Positions 21,624-33,910 of a DNA stretch of 64,000 bases are shown here, in pieces. The stretch is from Achatina immaculata. Its lineage: Eukaryota > Mollusca > Gastropoda > Stylommatophora > Achatinidae. The notes below the pieces were generated by a model. It saw only the letters and a program-made list of their open reading frames with translations. It was not told where the DNA came from and did no database searches. Made by a program: the position numbers and the translations under genes. How positions within the stretch are numbered: the first letter of the stretch is position 1; every line of letters begins with the position of its first letter. The stretch lies in contig CM019702.1 in the NCBI GenBank assembly GCA_009760885.1, positions 53,295,282 through 53,359,281 of the forward strand, written 5' to 3'.

Positions 21624-21880
21624 TGAATGGACATCTTGTCAGTGGTGTTGTTTGGATATTCAATATGTGTTCCTGCACCTCCATTCTTTATGGCATTATG
21701 TGGAGATTCGTCTGTATATACACGTATCCAGGTGTCACATGGATACTTATCTTCTAGAACACTTAGTGTGGCTGTTGATCTTTCAAGACTGCTCTGCATC
21801 TCACCATTCTGCACACTTTTCATTTCAGTTTGAATAGTTATTTGTGCACTATCTATTTCCATGATGTTTGATCTGGTACA

Positions 21881-22374
21881 GATGATAATGAAGCAACTAC
21901 AGCTGGAAGGTCAGGTATCAGCTTACAAACACGCTTTAAAGGGCGATGAAAAGAAAATAGATAATTCTCAAATTACACATGCACATTTAATTCCCTCTCT
22001 ACATCTCTATGAGTCTGACATTACAATGTTAACCATAAAAATTAGAGATACCGTATTTGGAATAAAAGGAAATTCCCTACTACAATGTTGATGCCAAATG
22101 AGCCACCCACTAATAAGACACTAATTTTCGCGTTACTGACAAACGGAAACAGAAAATGTAGACTAGATGAAAAGATGCAGAAAAAAAAGGAAACTTTCCT
22201 TTCATGCAATTTGTATTATCCGGCAAAGCAGAGCAACGATTTTAAGCATCTATAGATGTGTTGGTTTTTTAAAAAAAAGACAAAAGAAATCTGGTGTGAA
22301 CTAGAAAAACGGTCAGGCCCACAATATTAAAGAAAACGTATTGTGCTCCATGATCTCCACTCGTTAAAAGGAAA
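21881..22374. other. No gene recognised
   Basis: AT-rich spacer with no recognisable family. It may include upstream LINE H sequence. Confidence 0.35.
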
Positions 22375-22515
22375 TCTTCTTCTTCTTCTTTTTCTTCTTC
22401 TTCTTCTTCTTCTCCTCCTCCTTCTATTAAAGGGATATATACGTAAAAGGATATATAAGCAATTCGTCTTCTTCTTCTTCCACTTCTGCTTCTTCTACCT
22501 ACCTACCTACCTACC
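22375..22515. repeat. Simple-repeat cluster (TTC and CTAC)
   Basis: TTC/CTC runs at about 22375-22425 and 22467-22500, then about five CTAC units at 22495-22515. By analogy with the other TTC runs here it may be a LINE tail, but I could not identify an attached element. Confidence 0.8.
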
Positions 22516-23817
22516 TGGAACTACAAGTGTTCTTCACAGCCGATGCGGAGATGTTGAGACACAGTATCGTGTCGGACTGTGAAAGGACTAACGACCGCTG
22601 TTGTTTACCAAGCTGTGGAAGAAAACTAAAAGGCAGGTGATGTGCAATACTTCTTTGGCAGACTTCTCACCAAGGGGACAGTGGCAATTCTTGTCCCGTT
22701 ATCCAGACCAGGGTTAGGAGCAGAGAAATGGGTTATCGCCTTAGTCGCTTGTAGTTCACATTGTAACAGAATGTTATTCTGTACAGATTGTTTTGTGAGA
22801 AACCTTGTTGTTGTTGTCTAATAGACCACAACTCATCTGTTTATGCTAAGCACGGAGAAAGTATCTCGTGTTCCGAGGGAGAACTGAGTCACGTGGATTC
22901 TGATAGGCGGGATGTATGAACGAGTTTGAGAGAACAGTTTGGGTCAGAATGTTGTAGCGACAGGTTGTGGTGTTTTAATTCTAGAAAGGGATGTACATAT
23001 TCTTTTGTTCAGTATGTAAATTAGATAAACTGTCCTTTTTATGACAAAATTGTTGTAGTTGATGGATTATTCTTTTAGGATGAATGTTGTAGTAGTCATA
23101 TAGATTGTGTGTTTGATTTGTCCTCGTTTTGGACAAGGTAGTAATGTCAGATTGAAAGTCATTTGTAATGTTGTAGTTGGCATGTTTTGTCAAGGTTGAA
23201 TGTCTGTTTTGGTCCCATGGCGATGTTAGTCGCCCGGACATATTTTTTATGATCATTTGTAATTATTCTCATTAAGTTTACACTCCACATCATTGCAACA
23301 CACATCAAACAAATGGGATTCCATCATTAAACATTTACGGATTTGTGTCTGCTGAATCCTGTGGTTATTGGATTCATGTTAAGTGTCAACTGTGGTGTTG
23401 AGTTAGTTGATTACATGTAACTGGTCATGTCGTGTATTAATGTGTAGTTGAGGTTATTGTTATCTGGGTTGTCTTGTTACACGGCGTACATTAATGTAAC
23501 GTCTGTTGTGTCACTGGGTCTAATGTTCATGTTTAAACGTAATAGGCAGAGTAAAGAAATAATTAATGCAACATTGTTTATATTTATGTACATGTTAGCA
23601 TGTAAATGTACACAGCCACGCGTGTGTGTAAAAAAGCATAGATACGAGTCAAAATGGATTAATTATATTTGAATTTATTTTTGCTATTTTTGTTTAACTA
23701 TAAGTTTTCTCTTGTTTTTTCTCGACGTTTTTTCCCCTCATGTTTAGATTATTTTCTAAATGATTATAAAGCTTATATAATAGTTATTCGTGTACTTAAA
23801 ATGGCATATTCTTTGAT
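22516..23817. other. 3' flank of receptor R2; no gene recognised
   Basis: The first part (about 22516-22980) is less AT-rich and may be an old repeat. A minus-strand frame of 91 codons at 22981-23256 (NYNITNDFQSD, RIIHQLQQFCHKKD) has no family I can name. The last 500 bases would hold the R2 3' UTR. Confidence 0.35.
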
Positions 23818-26800
23818 TTATTCGCCCGTTGATTTCACACGAAATACAAGACGTAGAGTTTGTCTGTATTTACTGCTCATATAATAATAAATAAAAATAT
23901 TTGCAGACGAATTTATTGACTCTAAAACAAAGCCAACTCCCCCGAGTATAATTCCAATTTTTATATATTTACCTCCAATAGAAAGATCTGGTTCGAACGC
24001 CACTGAAAGCAACAGGATGCATAATGGGGCAAAACAAACAATAAACAAAGTGGAAATCATGACAACCATCTTGGCCACTTTCTGGTTGCGGCTGGAAATT
24101 CTGTCAGCTTGTGCAGGATCTGTGGATGTCTTTCTCCATTTCGTTTGTTTCTGCAGTTTAATTGTGAGTGCAGCCGTGCAGATGACGATGATAGCAAATG
24201 CGGTCATGGGAATGACAAAGTTGTTTATGACAAACGAGACTTTTTCAACATCTTCCCGATTGGGCATAGAGATTTGACCAAAGAGGGATTTGTTTCTTGC
24301 TGGAGAGAACTTCATCCCTAATCTGTTGACAGTGTACACAGGGGCTGTACACACCTGAAGAATAACGACCACACTGCTGATAATGGCGGTCGTCGTTTTT
24401 GGCGACACAAAACGTTTTATCTGAATGAAGTAAAATAAATTCGTGCAATTCATTTGGCAATACGTTATAACCTTTTCATTTCTGAACTGAATACAAATAG
24501 TACTAAGAGAAACATGATTAAATTGTAGTCTACGCCATAATACGTAAAGATTATATAAGTATTAAACTGGTCTATTTAACACTGGTTAGCTTTTTTATTT
24601 TCATGCAGTGTGCGATGTTGCTGTTAGTTTTATTGCTAAAATTGAGCAGGGATGAAAATAAATGATTCTTTGAGATGACTTTGAGTTATCCGTGGGTGAC
24701 CGATGGGTTTTGAGTTATCCGTGGGTGACCTATGGGCTGTCTGCAGGCACGAGCTCTGTGCATATATGGCCAAGACTAGAAGGCCAGCCATGTAGTTCAC
24801 TATCTTTGGGCGGTACATTATATTGACTCACATGAGTCTCATACCTACTTGCGAAACTCAAATAAAAAGGAAATTCATCTTTTAAATAAATGTGCGTTGT
24901 TTTGGTTTTTATGCCTATGTTCTTTTGCTTGTTTAATTTGCCCTTACGTTGTACAAAACATAATAAATTACTATAAACTCATGTAATACATCAAACACTA
25001 CATTTTTAAAGGAGAGACCAAAGATATAAACATAAGTTGCTTTCGATAGCATATTTCAGGAAACATTGTTGTGAGCTTCATACCTTTAGTGGAGCTATTA
25101 TACACAAGCACCTTTCCAGGGTGATTACTGCTGTGATCCAACTGCTCACTCGGGTGAAGCTTAAATGTGGGATTGTAAAGAAGAAATAGCTGACCTCAAT
25201 TGGATCGAAAGGCAAATCGGCAGCAAGCAGTGGTGGGTTATACATGACGTTAATTCCGACCAGCGTTATAAGAGAACCTAGGTCAGACATTGCCAGACCT
25301 AAATATTGGAAGAAGTCAGTTAACTTCCAGAGAATGTTAACCTTACAGAGTTTGATAAGTAATATTAATGCACAAATAAACTGAATAATTACACGTACGT
25401 GAAACAAGAGAGACAAAATATATTCCGCTTAGAATTATGCTGTCTAGCACATTTTAAAGATAATACTCCATTCTGGCCATTTTTGTCATTTTAAAAATAG
25501 TTTTAGAGAAGGTAGATGTTTCTTCTCAGATGGAGAAGTGGCCTAGCCCATGTTTAGCTTCCTTTCTCTGATTCACAGTCAGGTCGAAATAAAGGAAGTG
25601 TCTATGTGTCTGAAAATTTAACAAAGTCATAATGGATGCCAGAAAGTAGATTCAAAGTTCAAAATTCAGACTCCGGCTTCACTGCATTCGGGATATTCAT
25701 ATATGCTCAGCCGCATGCCTCAGCATCCTGTCAGATGTTGGTTGTTTACGATGCGTTTTCTGCCACACAGATCAGATTTCCTGCCAGTACTTTTAATTTG
25801 TCCTAGCTCCAGCAGTCTCCTCACAGCTACACTGTTCTTCCGTTTCCGCTCTTCAGTCTCCCAGTACAGCCTTAGTAATGTACCCCTTGTCCATTGTCAG
25901 TCAGGACTGAATGGCTGCAGGGAGGCGTTGAGGAGCTCTGATGCGTGTGGGGCGGCTAGTTAAGCCTCTTCACTGGTAAGATTCCTCTGCCAGAGTGACC
26001 GGTTAGTTCCCTTCCTGTAGTACAATGTTGCCATGGATTTATCTCTTAATTTACATACCCGTCGCCGGTGCAAGGGAGTTCGTGCACTGAGGTCGACGCT
26101 GCAGCAGCATCTAAATAAGGTGTCGGATCGACTAGAATGGAGGAGGAAAAGGCATCATCGTGGGGGAATTAAGAGGCAAATGAGAGCATGAAACGTAATA
26201 ATAGGACTAAATCTGATAGAATAATGCTGAAGTGTACAAATGTTGGTTATTAGAACTGCAGAATCGCCAGACAATGGGCATTTGTCTTGGAGTCAGAAAG
26301 TAGGTACTTTAGAGAACTCACTACCAACTGCCTTGGAATTCCTCCTCTATAGTTTTCGTCCAGGATTTACTCCCGCCACGTTCGAGTCCCTCAGTCATCC
26401 ATGAGTCAGAGTTTTGGCAGGGACAGATAGTACCCTGTTCTATTATAAGATAACAGGCGAACCCGACTATACACAGATTCAAAATTCGTCTTCTTTTTCT
26501 TCTTCTTCTTCGTCAGTTTTCCACACTGTTAAGACTCATTACTGCAGATAAAGTTCACTTCCATTTCTCTCTTCTTCCAGTCCTCTCTCTCTCCAGTTGG
26601 TGACACCAATTTCCTGTATATCTTCTTCTATGTTTTCTTTCCATCTATGTCTTGGTGTGCCCCTTGGTCTTTTTTCCTTCATCTCTTGCACATACATCGT
26701 TTTCTTTTGTATGTTCTCTTCCAACAGATTCAAAATGCTAGTATTAAACTATTTATGCATATTTATTTAGACTGGAAAAATGTGTAACCTTCTTATAAGT

Positions 26801-27344
26801 AAGAAAAGTTGAAAAATAAATTTGCTCTACAAACAATATGAACCATTGATATAAGGAACAAAACAAGGAATAATAACTGAGGAGAAGAAAACAATAACTG
26901 AGGTCGAACTGAAGATTTGTTTTGGTTAATCTGCAGTGTAACATTAATATTTTGAAGGAAGGAATGATCATTAACGGCGTCTTCTGGAATATTTTCTTTA
27001 CATTTGCTTTTCCTGATTACTCGTCTACTGCTGGAAATGTTAAGTACTTGTAAGTTTCGTCTTCATCTGTTTGGTTAAATTAAAGTTACTTTCTTACCAA
27101 ATAGACTGACGTTGACGGAGTCTTTGAAATCTTGCTTGATGAAACAGATAATGTTGACGATGTTTGTCAATATGCCAAAAACACCAATTATCTGACACAT
27201 TACGCCGTACACTAACCATATAAAAATAAAGATCGCTTCATCACTTATACTCGATAAATCTTTTGGACTTTGTTTCAGAGTTTCCAGACTTGAATTGTCC
27301 GTTAAGTCTATATGTACTTTTGTTTCAGATCTCTCGTGAGCCAT
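23818..27344 (-). CDS. Receptor R2: class A GPCR, chemosensory-receptor-like (354 aa)
   Basis: Exons 27098-27344, 25084-25298 and 23818-24420 (247 + 215 + 603 nt) splice in frame to 354 residues plus stop. The first intron is phase 1 (LF G|gtaag, then ag|gt completing Gly83) and the second is phase 0 (PLK|gtatg, then cag|IKRF). Approximate membrane segments are TM1 37-68, TM2 83-103, TM3 117-142, TM4 164-186, TM5 215-243, TM6 268-295 and TM7 308-335. LAMSDL marks TM2, E144-R145-C146 replaces DRY, KVAKMVVMISTLFIVCF marks TM6, and NSSANIFIYY stands for NPxxY. It probably couples to G proteins at the surface of sensory cells; the ligand is unknown. It is the only locus whose coding exons are free of nearby LINE damage. 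Intron 1 holds Rep1 copy 2 and a LINE G end. Confidence 0.88.
24681..24736. repeat. 29-bp direct duplication in R2 intron 2
   Basis: ttgagttatccgtgggtgac with its following bases occurs at 24681-24707 and 24710-24736, differing at one base. A small local duplication. Confidence 0.85.
25640..25905 (-). repeat. Dispersed repeat 'Rep1', copy 2, in R2 intron 1
   Basis: Shares aaattcagactccggcttca, cgttttctgccacacagatc, gatttcctgccagtac and tttgtcctagctccagcag with copy 1. On the minus strand it reads RKNSVAVRRLLELGQIK, then GRKSDLCGRKRIVNNQHLTG, close to copy 1, followed by a stop. Confidence 0.65.
26487..26735 (-). mobile_element. LINE G 3' end, in R2 intron 1
   Basis: The minus-strand frame reads EMKEKRPRGTPRHRWKENI, EEDIQEIGVTNWRERGLEEE, the basic C-terminal signature of many endonuclease-RT LINEs. 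It closes with a GAA-type tail (TTC on the plus strand at about 26490-26513). It differs from LINEs A-F in sequence. Only the last 230 bp or so are present. Confidence 0.65.
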
Positions 27345-27421
27345 ATTTTCCTTTTATGAAGAGGGGAATACCATACGTTTAATGTAGACCTTTATTACAG
27401 GTAATACTACCAACTAGTACT

Positions 27422-28240
27422 AGCTACGAGGGAGGATCAAAAATAAGAGGCAGAAGGCTTTTTAACGCCGGTAACTGTGAGCAGATGAACCTAACGATTA
27501 CTTCACTTCTCTGCATTGTCCCCTTTGCACATTTTGTATTCTTCCAGTAGCTTGTTCATTCCTTGGAGAATAAACTTTTCAGATGCTCTAGGTGTGCACG
27601 GCTTCCTTAACCACATCATCAGTGATAAACATGTGACTTTGTTGAACCTGTTAAACTTGACAGGGGACGTAATAATCGCATGGCGTTAGATCAGGATTGT
27701 TAAGGGAATGAGAAAGACGTTAAAGCCACATCTGTTGCATTGCCTCATTGTAGCATGAGGACGAGCACGGTCATGATGCAGTAAGGCTTTTTCTGGTAGC
27801 ATTCCTTTTCTTTTGTTGAACTGCAGATTTCAGTTTTTCTCTAATCACAGAATAGAATGCTGCAATAGTTACTTTTTCTTGAAAATTTGCCAGAATAGAA
27901 CCTTTTTATGTCACAAAAGAGGACCAGGTTGTTTGTCTTATAGGTTAAGGTCTTATTTAATAGAGAAGTTGGGTGTTTCACTGCATGCTTTTGCTTCTGT
28001 TTTTTTCTTTTCAACTGTTGGACCTATGTCTCATTGCTGTGGACAGTCCACTCCAAACATTCGAATACTTGTGATTCCTGATTTAAATGTTTCTATTCAT
28101 TCAGTGAATCATGCTGTTTTTCACTTCCACATTGAGCTATGATGAATTTCAACAGGTTTAGTTGGATCACTCTACCCAATGAATGTTATAATCTTACATC
28201 AGAACCACACTATGTTTTGTGGTCTCAACTACACCAAGGG
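27422..28240 (-). mobile_element. Decayed mariner-like element
   Basis: The minus strand keeps scattered mariner transposase similarity. LHHDRARPHAT stands where the catalytic HDNARPH motif is expected, then a broken Asp region, then EKFILQGMNKLLEEYKMC near the C-terminus. The left end (gagggaggatcaaaaataag, from about 27428) looks like a mariner terminal repeat. I could not find a matching right end, so that border is a guess. Frames are heavily broken. It lies just upstream of the R2 start. Confidence 0.5.
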
Positions 28241-28900
28241 CAAAGCACTGCACTGTACATGTTTTAACTACCCATCAGGGATTGCGAACATGTTGTATTG
28301 CGTCAGCTTCTATCCGTTGTGGCTACCGCGCAATTTTCAGATTAACTTTTTGATTCCCCTTCGCATATATATTATCTATCTCTGTTTCGGCTACACGTTT
28401 CCTTTTTTCTGTTATCATTAACCTTTGTATGATATATGCATATAACTCACAATTCTGGTCTGGGGGTAATCTCACATTTAGATCTTAATGAAAAAAGAGT
28501 ATTTGAATGGCTGATTTGTGTTGATTCTGTAAGGTTTGTGGTTAGAAGGAAACTCTGACTTAAGATTGTAATGTTTGATGATCGCCTTTCATTTCTTCAA
28601 ACCTTCCTTATTTTAATAATCTCTTGATGAAAGTATTATCTCCAAATTATGCAGGGACAGAAGTTTTATTCACAGACACGTGGTACTGATAATGGAAAAT
28701 ATGTTCTTTATGATACACAATACTAGAAACTAATATAACAGTTAAAGAATGTTTAAACTTTCCTAGAACAAATGGTGTGTAAATGGAAAACTATGCACAA
28801 TACCACAAAGACAAAATGAATAGGTTAGACAGGTTTTCTTCACTGATTCTATATTAATGATATCCTTTTTGACCAGAATTTATGTTTTCTGTCTATGTTA
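28241..28900. other. No gene recognised
   Basis: AT-rich spacer between the mariner relic and LINE A copy 2. Confidence 0.4.
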
Positions 28901-28904
28901 CTTA

Positions 28905-31895
28905 TCTTATATATCTTATATCCTTCCCGTGCCGTTAAACATCACATAGGGCTCGTAAAGTAGTTCGCCAATTTTTCCTGTCTTCGGCGAGTCTTTCAAC
29001 CTCATCAAAGGATTTTATGCCTGTTAATTTGGTCTCTCTTAATAATGTCCTCTTCAGAGTTTCACGCGGTCTGCCTCTTTTTCTTCGGCCTGTTGTGTTC
29101 CACTTGATAGCTTGTTTTGGAATTCTCTGATCATTTCTTCTCATCAAGTGACCAACATATGTCCATCTCCTTTTCCTGATCACCCATGAGACTGGTTGTT
29201 GTTCAGTCATCTGTCTTATCTCTGCATTGTTCTTGAATTCATTCCACTTGATGCCGAGTATGTTCCTTAGGCATTTGTTTTCAAAAGAGCCTAATTTCTT
29301 TTCTATTTCTTTAGTTGTTTTCCAGCTTTCGCATGCATAAATGAGGGTGGATATTACATTTGAATTGAATAGTCTTAACTTGGTTGTTGTGCTTATAACT
29401 TTTGAATTCCATATTTTCTCAAGTTTCTTGAAGATTGATGTTGCTTTTGCAATTCTGATCCTAACTTCATTTCTAGTGTCACCATCCTGGTCTATGTAGC
29501 TGCCAAGGTATGCAAATTGATTGACTTCTTCAACATCTGTCCCTTCTATGTGTATTTTTCCATTTTGATTGATGGGAATTTTCATTATTTTTGTTTTGTC
29601 CTTGTTAATTTCAAGTCCTATTTTGCATGGAATTCACATTATTACTGATAAGAGTTATGTCATCAGCAAAATCAAGATCTTCTAGGTGGGTCCCATGTAC
29701 CCAGTCAATACCTTTGTTACCTGTGCAGCATTTTTTCATTATGAAGTCTATTGTAATCCCAAAAAGTAAAGGAGACAGTATACATCCTTGTTTCACGCCT
29801 GTTTCAATCTGGAACCATTCACTCATCCCTTCTTCTGTCTTGACTGCACAACCATATCTATTGTATAAGTCCTTAATGATGTTGACAATTTTAGATGGTA
29901 TTCCATATAGACATAAAATTCTCCATAATGAATCTCTGTGTATGCTATCAAATGCCTTTTAAAAATCTATGAAGTTCAGTATTAATGGTTTCTGCTTTTC
30001 AATATGTTCTTCAAGTATTATTCTGAGAGTAAAGATCTGGTCGAGACAGCTTCTCCTTTTTCGAAATCCTGCTTGTTCTTCTCTCATTGCAATATCCACT
30101 ATATCTTTGAGTCTATTCAAAATGACCTTGCAAAATACTTTTGACACAACTGATATTAAGGTTACTCCTCTCCAGTTGTTACAGTCACTAAGGTTGCCTT
30201 TTTTTGGTATTTTAACAATGATTCCTTTCTTCCAATTAGAAGGGACTTTTTTTCTTTCCAAATCTTGTTAAACATTCTCTGTAGTTGTCTCATGTTGTCA
30301 TTATTGATAGCTTTTAGCATCTCGGCTGTTATTTCATCTTCACCTGCAGCTTTGTTGTTAGCCATTAAATTCACTGCTGTTTCAGTTTCATGCAATTTAA
30401 TTTCATCTAGGTTGACATTTAGTTGTGGGGCTGGTAAGTCAGTTTCAAGGTTTAACAATTCTTTTGGGTGTGGTCGATTGAGTATTTCTTGGAAGTGTTC
30501 AGCCCATCTTTGCTTTTGGTCTTTATTTGATGTTAATAATGTTCCAGTTTTGCTAAGGATTGGTCTTTCTTTAGATATAATAGTACCTGTTAGCCTCTTT
30601 TGTATGTTATATAAAGTTTTGCTGTCTCCTGTTTTTGCTGCTGTTTCTGCCTCTTTCGCCATATTGTCTATGTATTCTCTTTTATCCCTTCTAGCTGAAC
30701 TTTTTACTTTCTTGTCTATGTCTTTGTATTTTGCTTTTGCCAAATCTCTTTCATGATCTGCTTTTGCATTCAACATGTCTAATTTGACTGCTCGTCTTTC
30801 ATGTATATACTTCCATGTTTTATCTTATATCCATGCTTTTCTATTTGGTTTTTCCAATCCAGCGCTTACTTTTGCTGCTATGATTATGGCTGTGCTGTAA
30901 GAATTCCATAACTCATCTATACCTATCTCCTCAACTTCACTGGGTGTTTTGGAATGATTGGCAAGTTCCTGATTGAAATTAATGTTAGTATTTTCTTCGT
31001 GTAGGCTGTGGCTGTTTATCTTTCTGTGTACTGATTTCTTGTGTTGACTTTTCAATTTTAGTTTTATTTTCCCTATGCACAGGTTGTGATCACTGTTGAC
31101 ATCTGCACCCCTATAAGCCCTTACATCCATGAGAGATGTTCTGTATTGCTTTCTAATACACAAATGGTCTATCTGGTTTCTAGTTCTATCATCTGGAGAT
31201 ATCGATGTTGTTTTATGTATCTGTTTGTGTGGGAATATTGTGCCTCCAATGACCATGCCCTCTGTTAGACATACTTCAATTAATCTTTCTCCATTCTGAT
31301 TAACCATGTCAATTCCTTCTTTCCCCATCACTTTTTCAACGTCGGTATTATCCTTCCCTACCTTAGCGTTGAAGTCCCCCATAGCAATTAAGATGTCGTG
31401 TTTAGGGTCTTTGTTGATGATTTGTTGTAGTTGGTGATAGAAGTCGTCTTTCACATCATCATCTGCATCATTCGTGGGTGCATAACACTGTATTATTGTC
31501 ATTCTTCCGTGTCGTAGGTTGTATCGTGCTCTTATTATACGACTGTTCACCGGTTCCCATTCTACAAGGCTCTTTGCAGCTACATTTGACATAATAATGC
31601 CCACTCCTTCGCGGAATTTACCGTCATTTCTGCCTGAATGTATAATTAACTTACCGTTTTCCGCCCATCTTTTACCTGCTTCTGGCCATCGCATTTCGCT
31701 GATGCCCAGTATGTCTAGATGGCATCTCTCCATTTCTCTGATGACCTGAGTAGTTTTTGTTGGTGCTGCCATCGTTCTTACATTCCAGAATCCAACCCTT
31801 GTCACATGTTTGGGGCCGACGAATGAGCTCTTCGGAGTTGGCATCCCTAATGCTCGGTTGGTTTCTCTGCGAGTTTCCATAACGATATCTTTTTT
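28905..31895 (-). mobile_element. LINE A, copy 2: near full-length, best-preserved
   Basis: About 3 kb on the minus strand: endonuclease (31880 down to 30825), linker and RT (about 30776 to 29600), C-terminus (29585 to 28935), then the 3' UTR and an ATATAAG-type tail (about 28905-28925). Defects are few: a stop for Ser after RKAWI at 30825, a frameshift in the NKIWKE region near 30250, a stop in FIDF*KAFD near 29957, and a 35-bp deletion after NSMQ near 29629 between two GCAA repeats. The catalytic LDFADDITLIS box is intact. Proteins of this type are often labelled craniofacial development protein 2-like in databases because of a shared endonuclease domain. Confidence 0.9.
30825..31880 (-). 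CDS. LINE A endonuclease ORF (351 codons, intact domain)
   Basis: APE-type endonuclease that would nick target DNA to prime reverse transcription. Motifs in order are VGFWNVRTM (residues 30-38), ILGISEMRW with the metal-binding Glu, QCYAPTND, MGDFNAKVG with the catalytic Asp and Asn, and the C-terminal RGADVNSDHNL with the SDH triad end. NQIDHLCI precedes the last. The start ATG opens METRRETNRAL. A TAA at 30825 cuts this domain off from the RT that follows in the same frame, so in an active relative this would be the N-terminal part of one longer protein. Mobile-element protein, not a host gene. Confidence 0.85.
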   Translation of the reverse strand: METRRETNRALGMPTPKSSFVGPKHVTRVGFWNVRTMAAPTKTTQVIREMERCHLDILGISEMRWPEAGKRWAENGKLIIHSGRNDGKFREGVGIIMSNVAAKSLVEWEPVNSRIIRARYNLRHGRMTIIQCYAPTNDADDDVKDDFYHQLQQIINKDPKHDILIAMGDFNAKVGKDNTDVEKVMGKEGIDMVNQNGERLIEVCLTEGMVIGGTIFPHKQIHKTTSISPDDRTRNQIDHLCIRKQYRTSLMDVRAYRGADVNSDHNLCIGKIKLKLKSQHKKSVHRKINSHSLHEENTNINFNQELANHSKTPSEVEEIGIDELWNSYSTAIIIAAKVSAGLEKPNRKAWI

Positions 31896-33867
31896 TCTAT
31901 GTTGTCTATGTTACTGCATCTATTATATTTCTTATTTAAAACTTCATTCCCTTGTTGATTGTTGTTTCTGAATGTTAGCGAAGAAAATGTAACCGAAAAT
32001 GATGGATTATCTTTCAAAAGTGTGAATTCTATTGGAGCCATTGGATGAAGCTTAATAGAATAAACATGTAATGCAGATTTTTAAAAAGCAAAATGTTTAT
32101 GACAAGCAAGCAGTATCAAAGCGATATGGTATAAAACATTAACTTCCTAAAAGTTGTTTTTTTTTAACTTATCGGCAGACGTTGTGTAGTGAAGTGATTA
32201 AATGTCGGTTTTCAGATCTGTGTGATACTAATAGTGCAAACAAGTAGAACACACTGTCAGAGACAACAGAATATTAGAAATATGCACTATTTAGCACTAA
32301 AATAGTAGGTCATATGGTAAACACCGACAAGCCATGACTGTCTTCCCCCACGTGTGCGTCCAGTGTTTTTTTTTACGTAATTCACAGGGGATAAGACTGA
32401 TGTAGTTTAACGCAAACTGTCCTTTTATCTTTATATCTGCTCTTCTAAATGTATACTGCATTTGGTTTCAATGCTAGGAAATGTTCCTTGTTATATGGTG
32501 TCTCTTTGTTCTATTTGTATTGTTACTGCAGAAAGTAAAATCAGTTTTACTGAATACTATAAATGAAATGCTAAATTTTGAAAAAAAAAACGATAACTAT
32601 TTATTTTAAAAATATAAAACTCAGTCAATGATTCTTTAGTCGAATGAGAACACACTCTCCCATGGAGGCCCGCTTCTAAAGATATTTTAAGGACAAAAAA
32701 TTTAAAATATTGCGCGCTCACTTTTAGGTGACAGTTTATGCTGTTACTGGTATCTTATAAAGCAACTAGAAGGCATAAATGATTAAAGGGATATATTAGT
32801 ATTTACGGTGATACCCGACCATAGGACTTAATATAATACAACCAAATAAACGAATTTTCTTACTCTTAGTTGAAACAAAGAATTAATAAAATAATATGAA
32901 TGAAACTGTCGATGTATTAATAGTAAATAACAGTTAGTTTTGGCTTCCTAGATAAATATACCTTTCCATTTTTTCCTAGATGTGTTATTAAATTTCTGAA
33001 TTTCCACATCTGACACAACGTATATCATAGCATATCTACATAACCCATATTCAGAAAAATAAGAAAATGTTCGTGTCAGAATTTACAGAGATCAATACAT
33101 CAATGTCCATTTAATCTAGGAGATAAACACTCGTAGTACGAACCTAACACTGAAAACCAAATTTTAGTAATTTAAATCATCTAGTTTAATTTTGTTGCTT
33201 TCATTTAAGTAAAATTCAGTTTTCTAAAGCCTGATAGAGTACATTTCATGTAATACTTTCTGAATATTTCAAATAATAAATAGTAGTGTATTTGAAAAAT
33301 AGAATTTACTGATAATGGTTCGTCTAATAACATACACACGCGCGCACTCACATACACATACAAGCATACGATGTGCAGTATGTTACTTATTCTTTGTCTC
33401 CTTCTTTGTTAGAAATATTTCCTGGTGAGACAGCTAAGTAAATGTGATAAGATTCATGGAAAGATGAAATCGATTCATTGTGTCTAAAAGTAATAATCAT
33501 CCAACACTATAAGTATACACTGTGTTGAAAAAAACTGCGAGCTTAGCTGACCTAGTTTCTCTAAACCACCCAGTAACTGTGAAATTATATTCAGTCTGAT
33601 ACAGAAAAGACCAGTCAGATTATTGCAAATATTGTTCATAAATGAAACGGAATAGGAAAGCGCCCAAAGGCTAATACATATTAGAAAGTTTGTGTTGTTG
33701 AATGTGGAAATAGACCCTATAGCCTCACCACAGAAAGAGTTTACAAACTAAACCCTAATATCAACAGAGGAAATGTTTAAATCAAGCAATACTTATTACG
33801 ATTCACAGATACCTGAGTCTAAAGCTGGGGTGACTAATTATAAAGTTAGAAGGGGACACCTGTATAC

Positions 33868-33868
<1 letters not shown>
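31896..33868. other. No gene recognised
   Basis: Roughly 2 kb of AT-rich spacer between LINE A copy 2 and the mariner element. A short CA-rich stretch occurs near 33340-33365. No exon or mobile element is recognised. Confidence 0.4.

Positions 33869-33910
<42 letters not shown>
33869..33910. repeat. TA microsatellite abutting the mariner element
   Basis: About 40 bp of TA units. The mariner element starts immediately after the final TA, so its TA target lay at the edge of this run. Confidence 0.9.

Larger units (their letters stand above)
20069..21880 (-). mobile_element. LINE H: RNase H-bearing LINE 3' part, interrupted
   Basis: The minus strand reads an RNase H-like domain: IRVYTDESPHNAIKNGGAG (first catalytic Asp region), then, beyond a nested insert, HTEKYCNNYDAKDMAILDAV with VVILTDARSALEAL. 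Next come WISSSYGTPGNEKADRLTK and the zinc-knuckle-like tail LRTGHNRLRSHTYIK with PQTLEHILQNC. This order is typical of I/Jockey-type non-LTR elements (established knowledge). A GAA tail closes it (20069-20172, seen as TTC on the plus strand). LINE B copy 3 splits it at 20856-21623. Several frame breaks occur, and no RT remains in this copy. Confidence 0.8.

Noticed and set aside
30265..30756. Plus-strand frame opposite LINE A copy 2 with many hydrophobic residues
   Set aside because: It is the antisense of conserved LINE A linker and RT codons. The same antisense frame recurs at the other LINE A copies (for example 38279-38956 and 10857-11462), which explains its apparent conservation.
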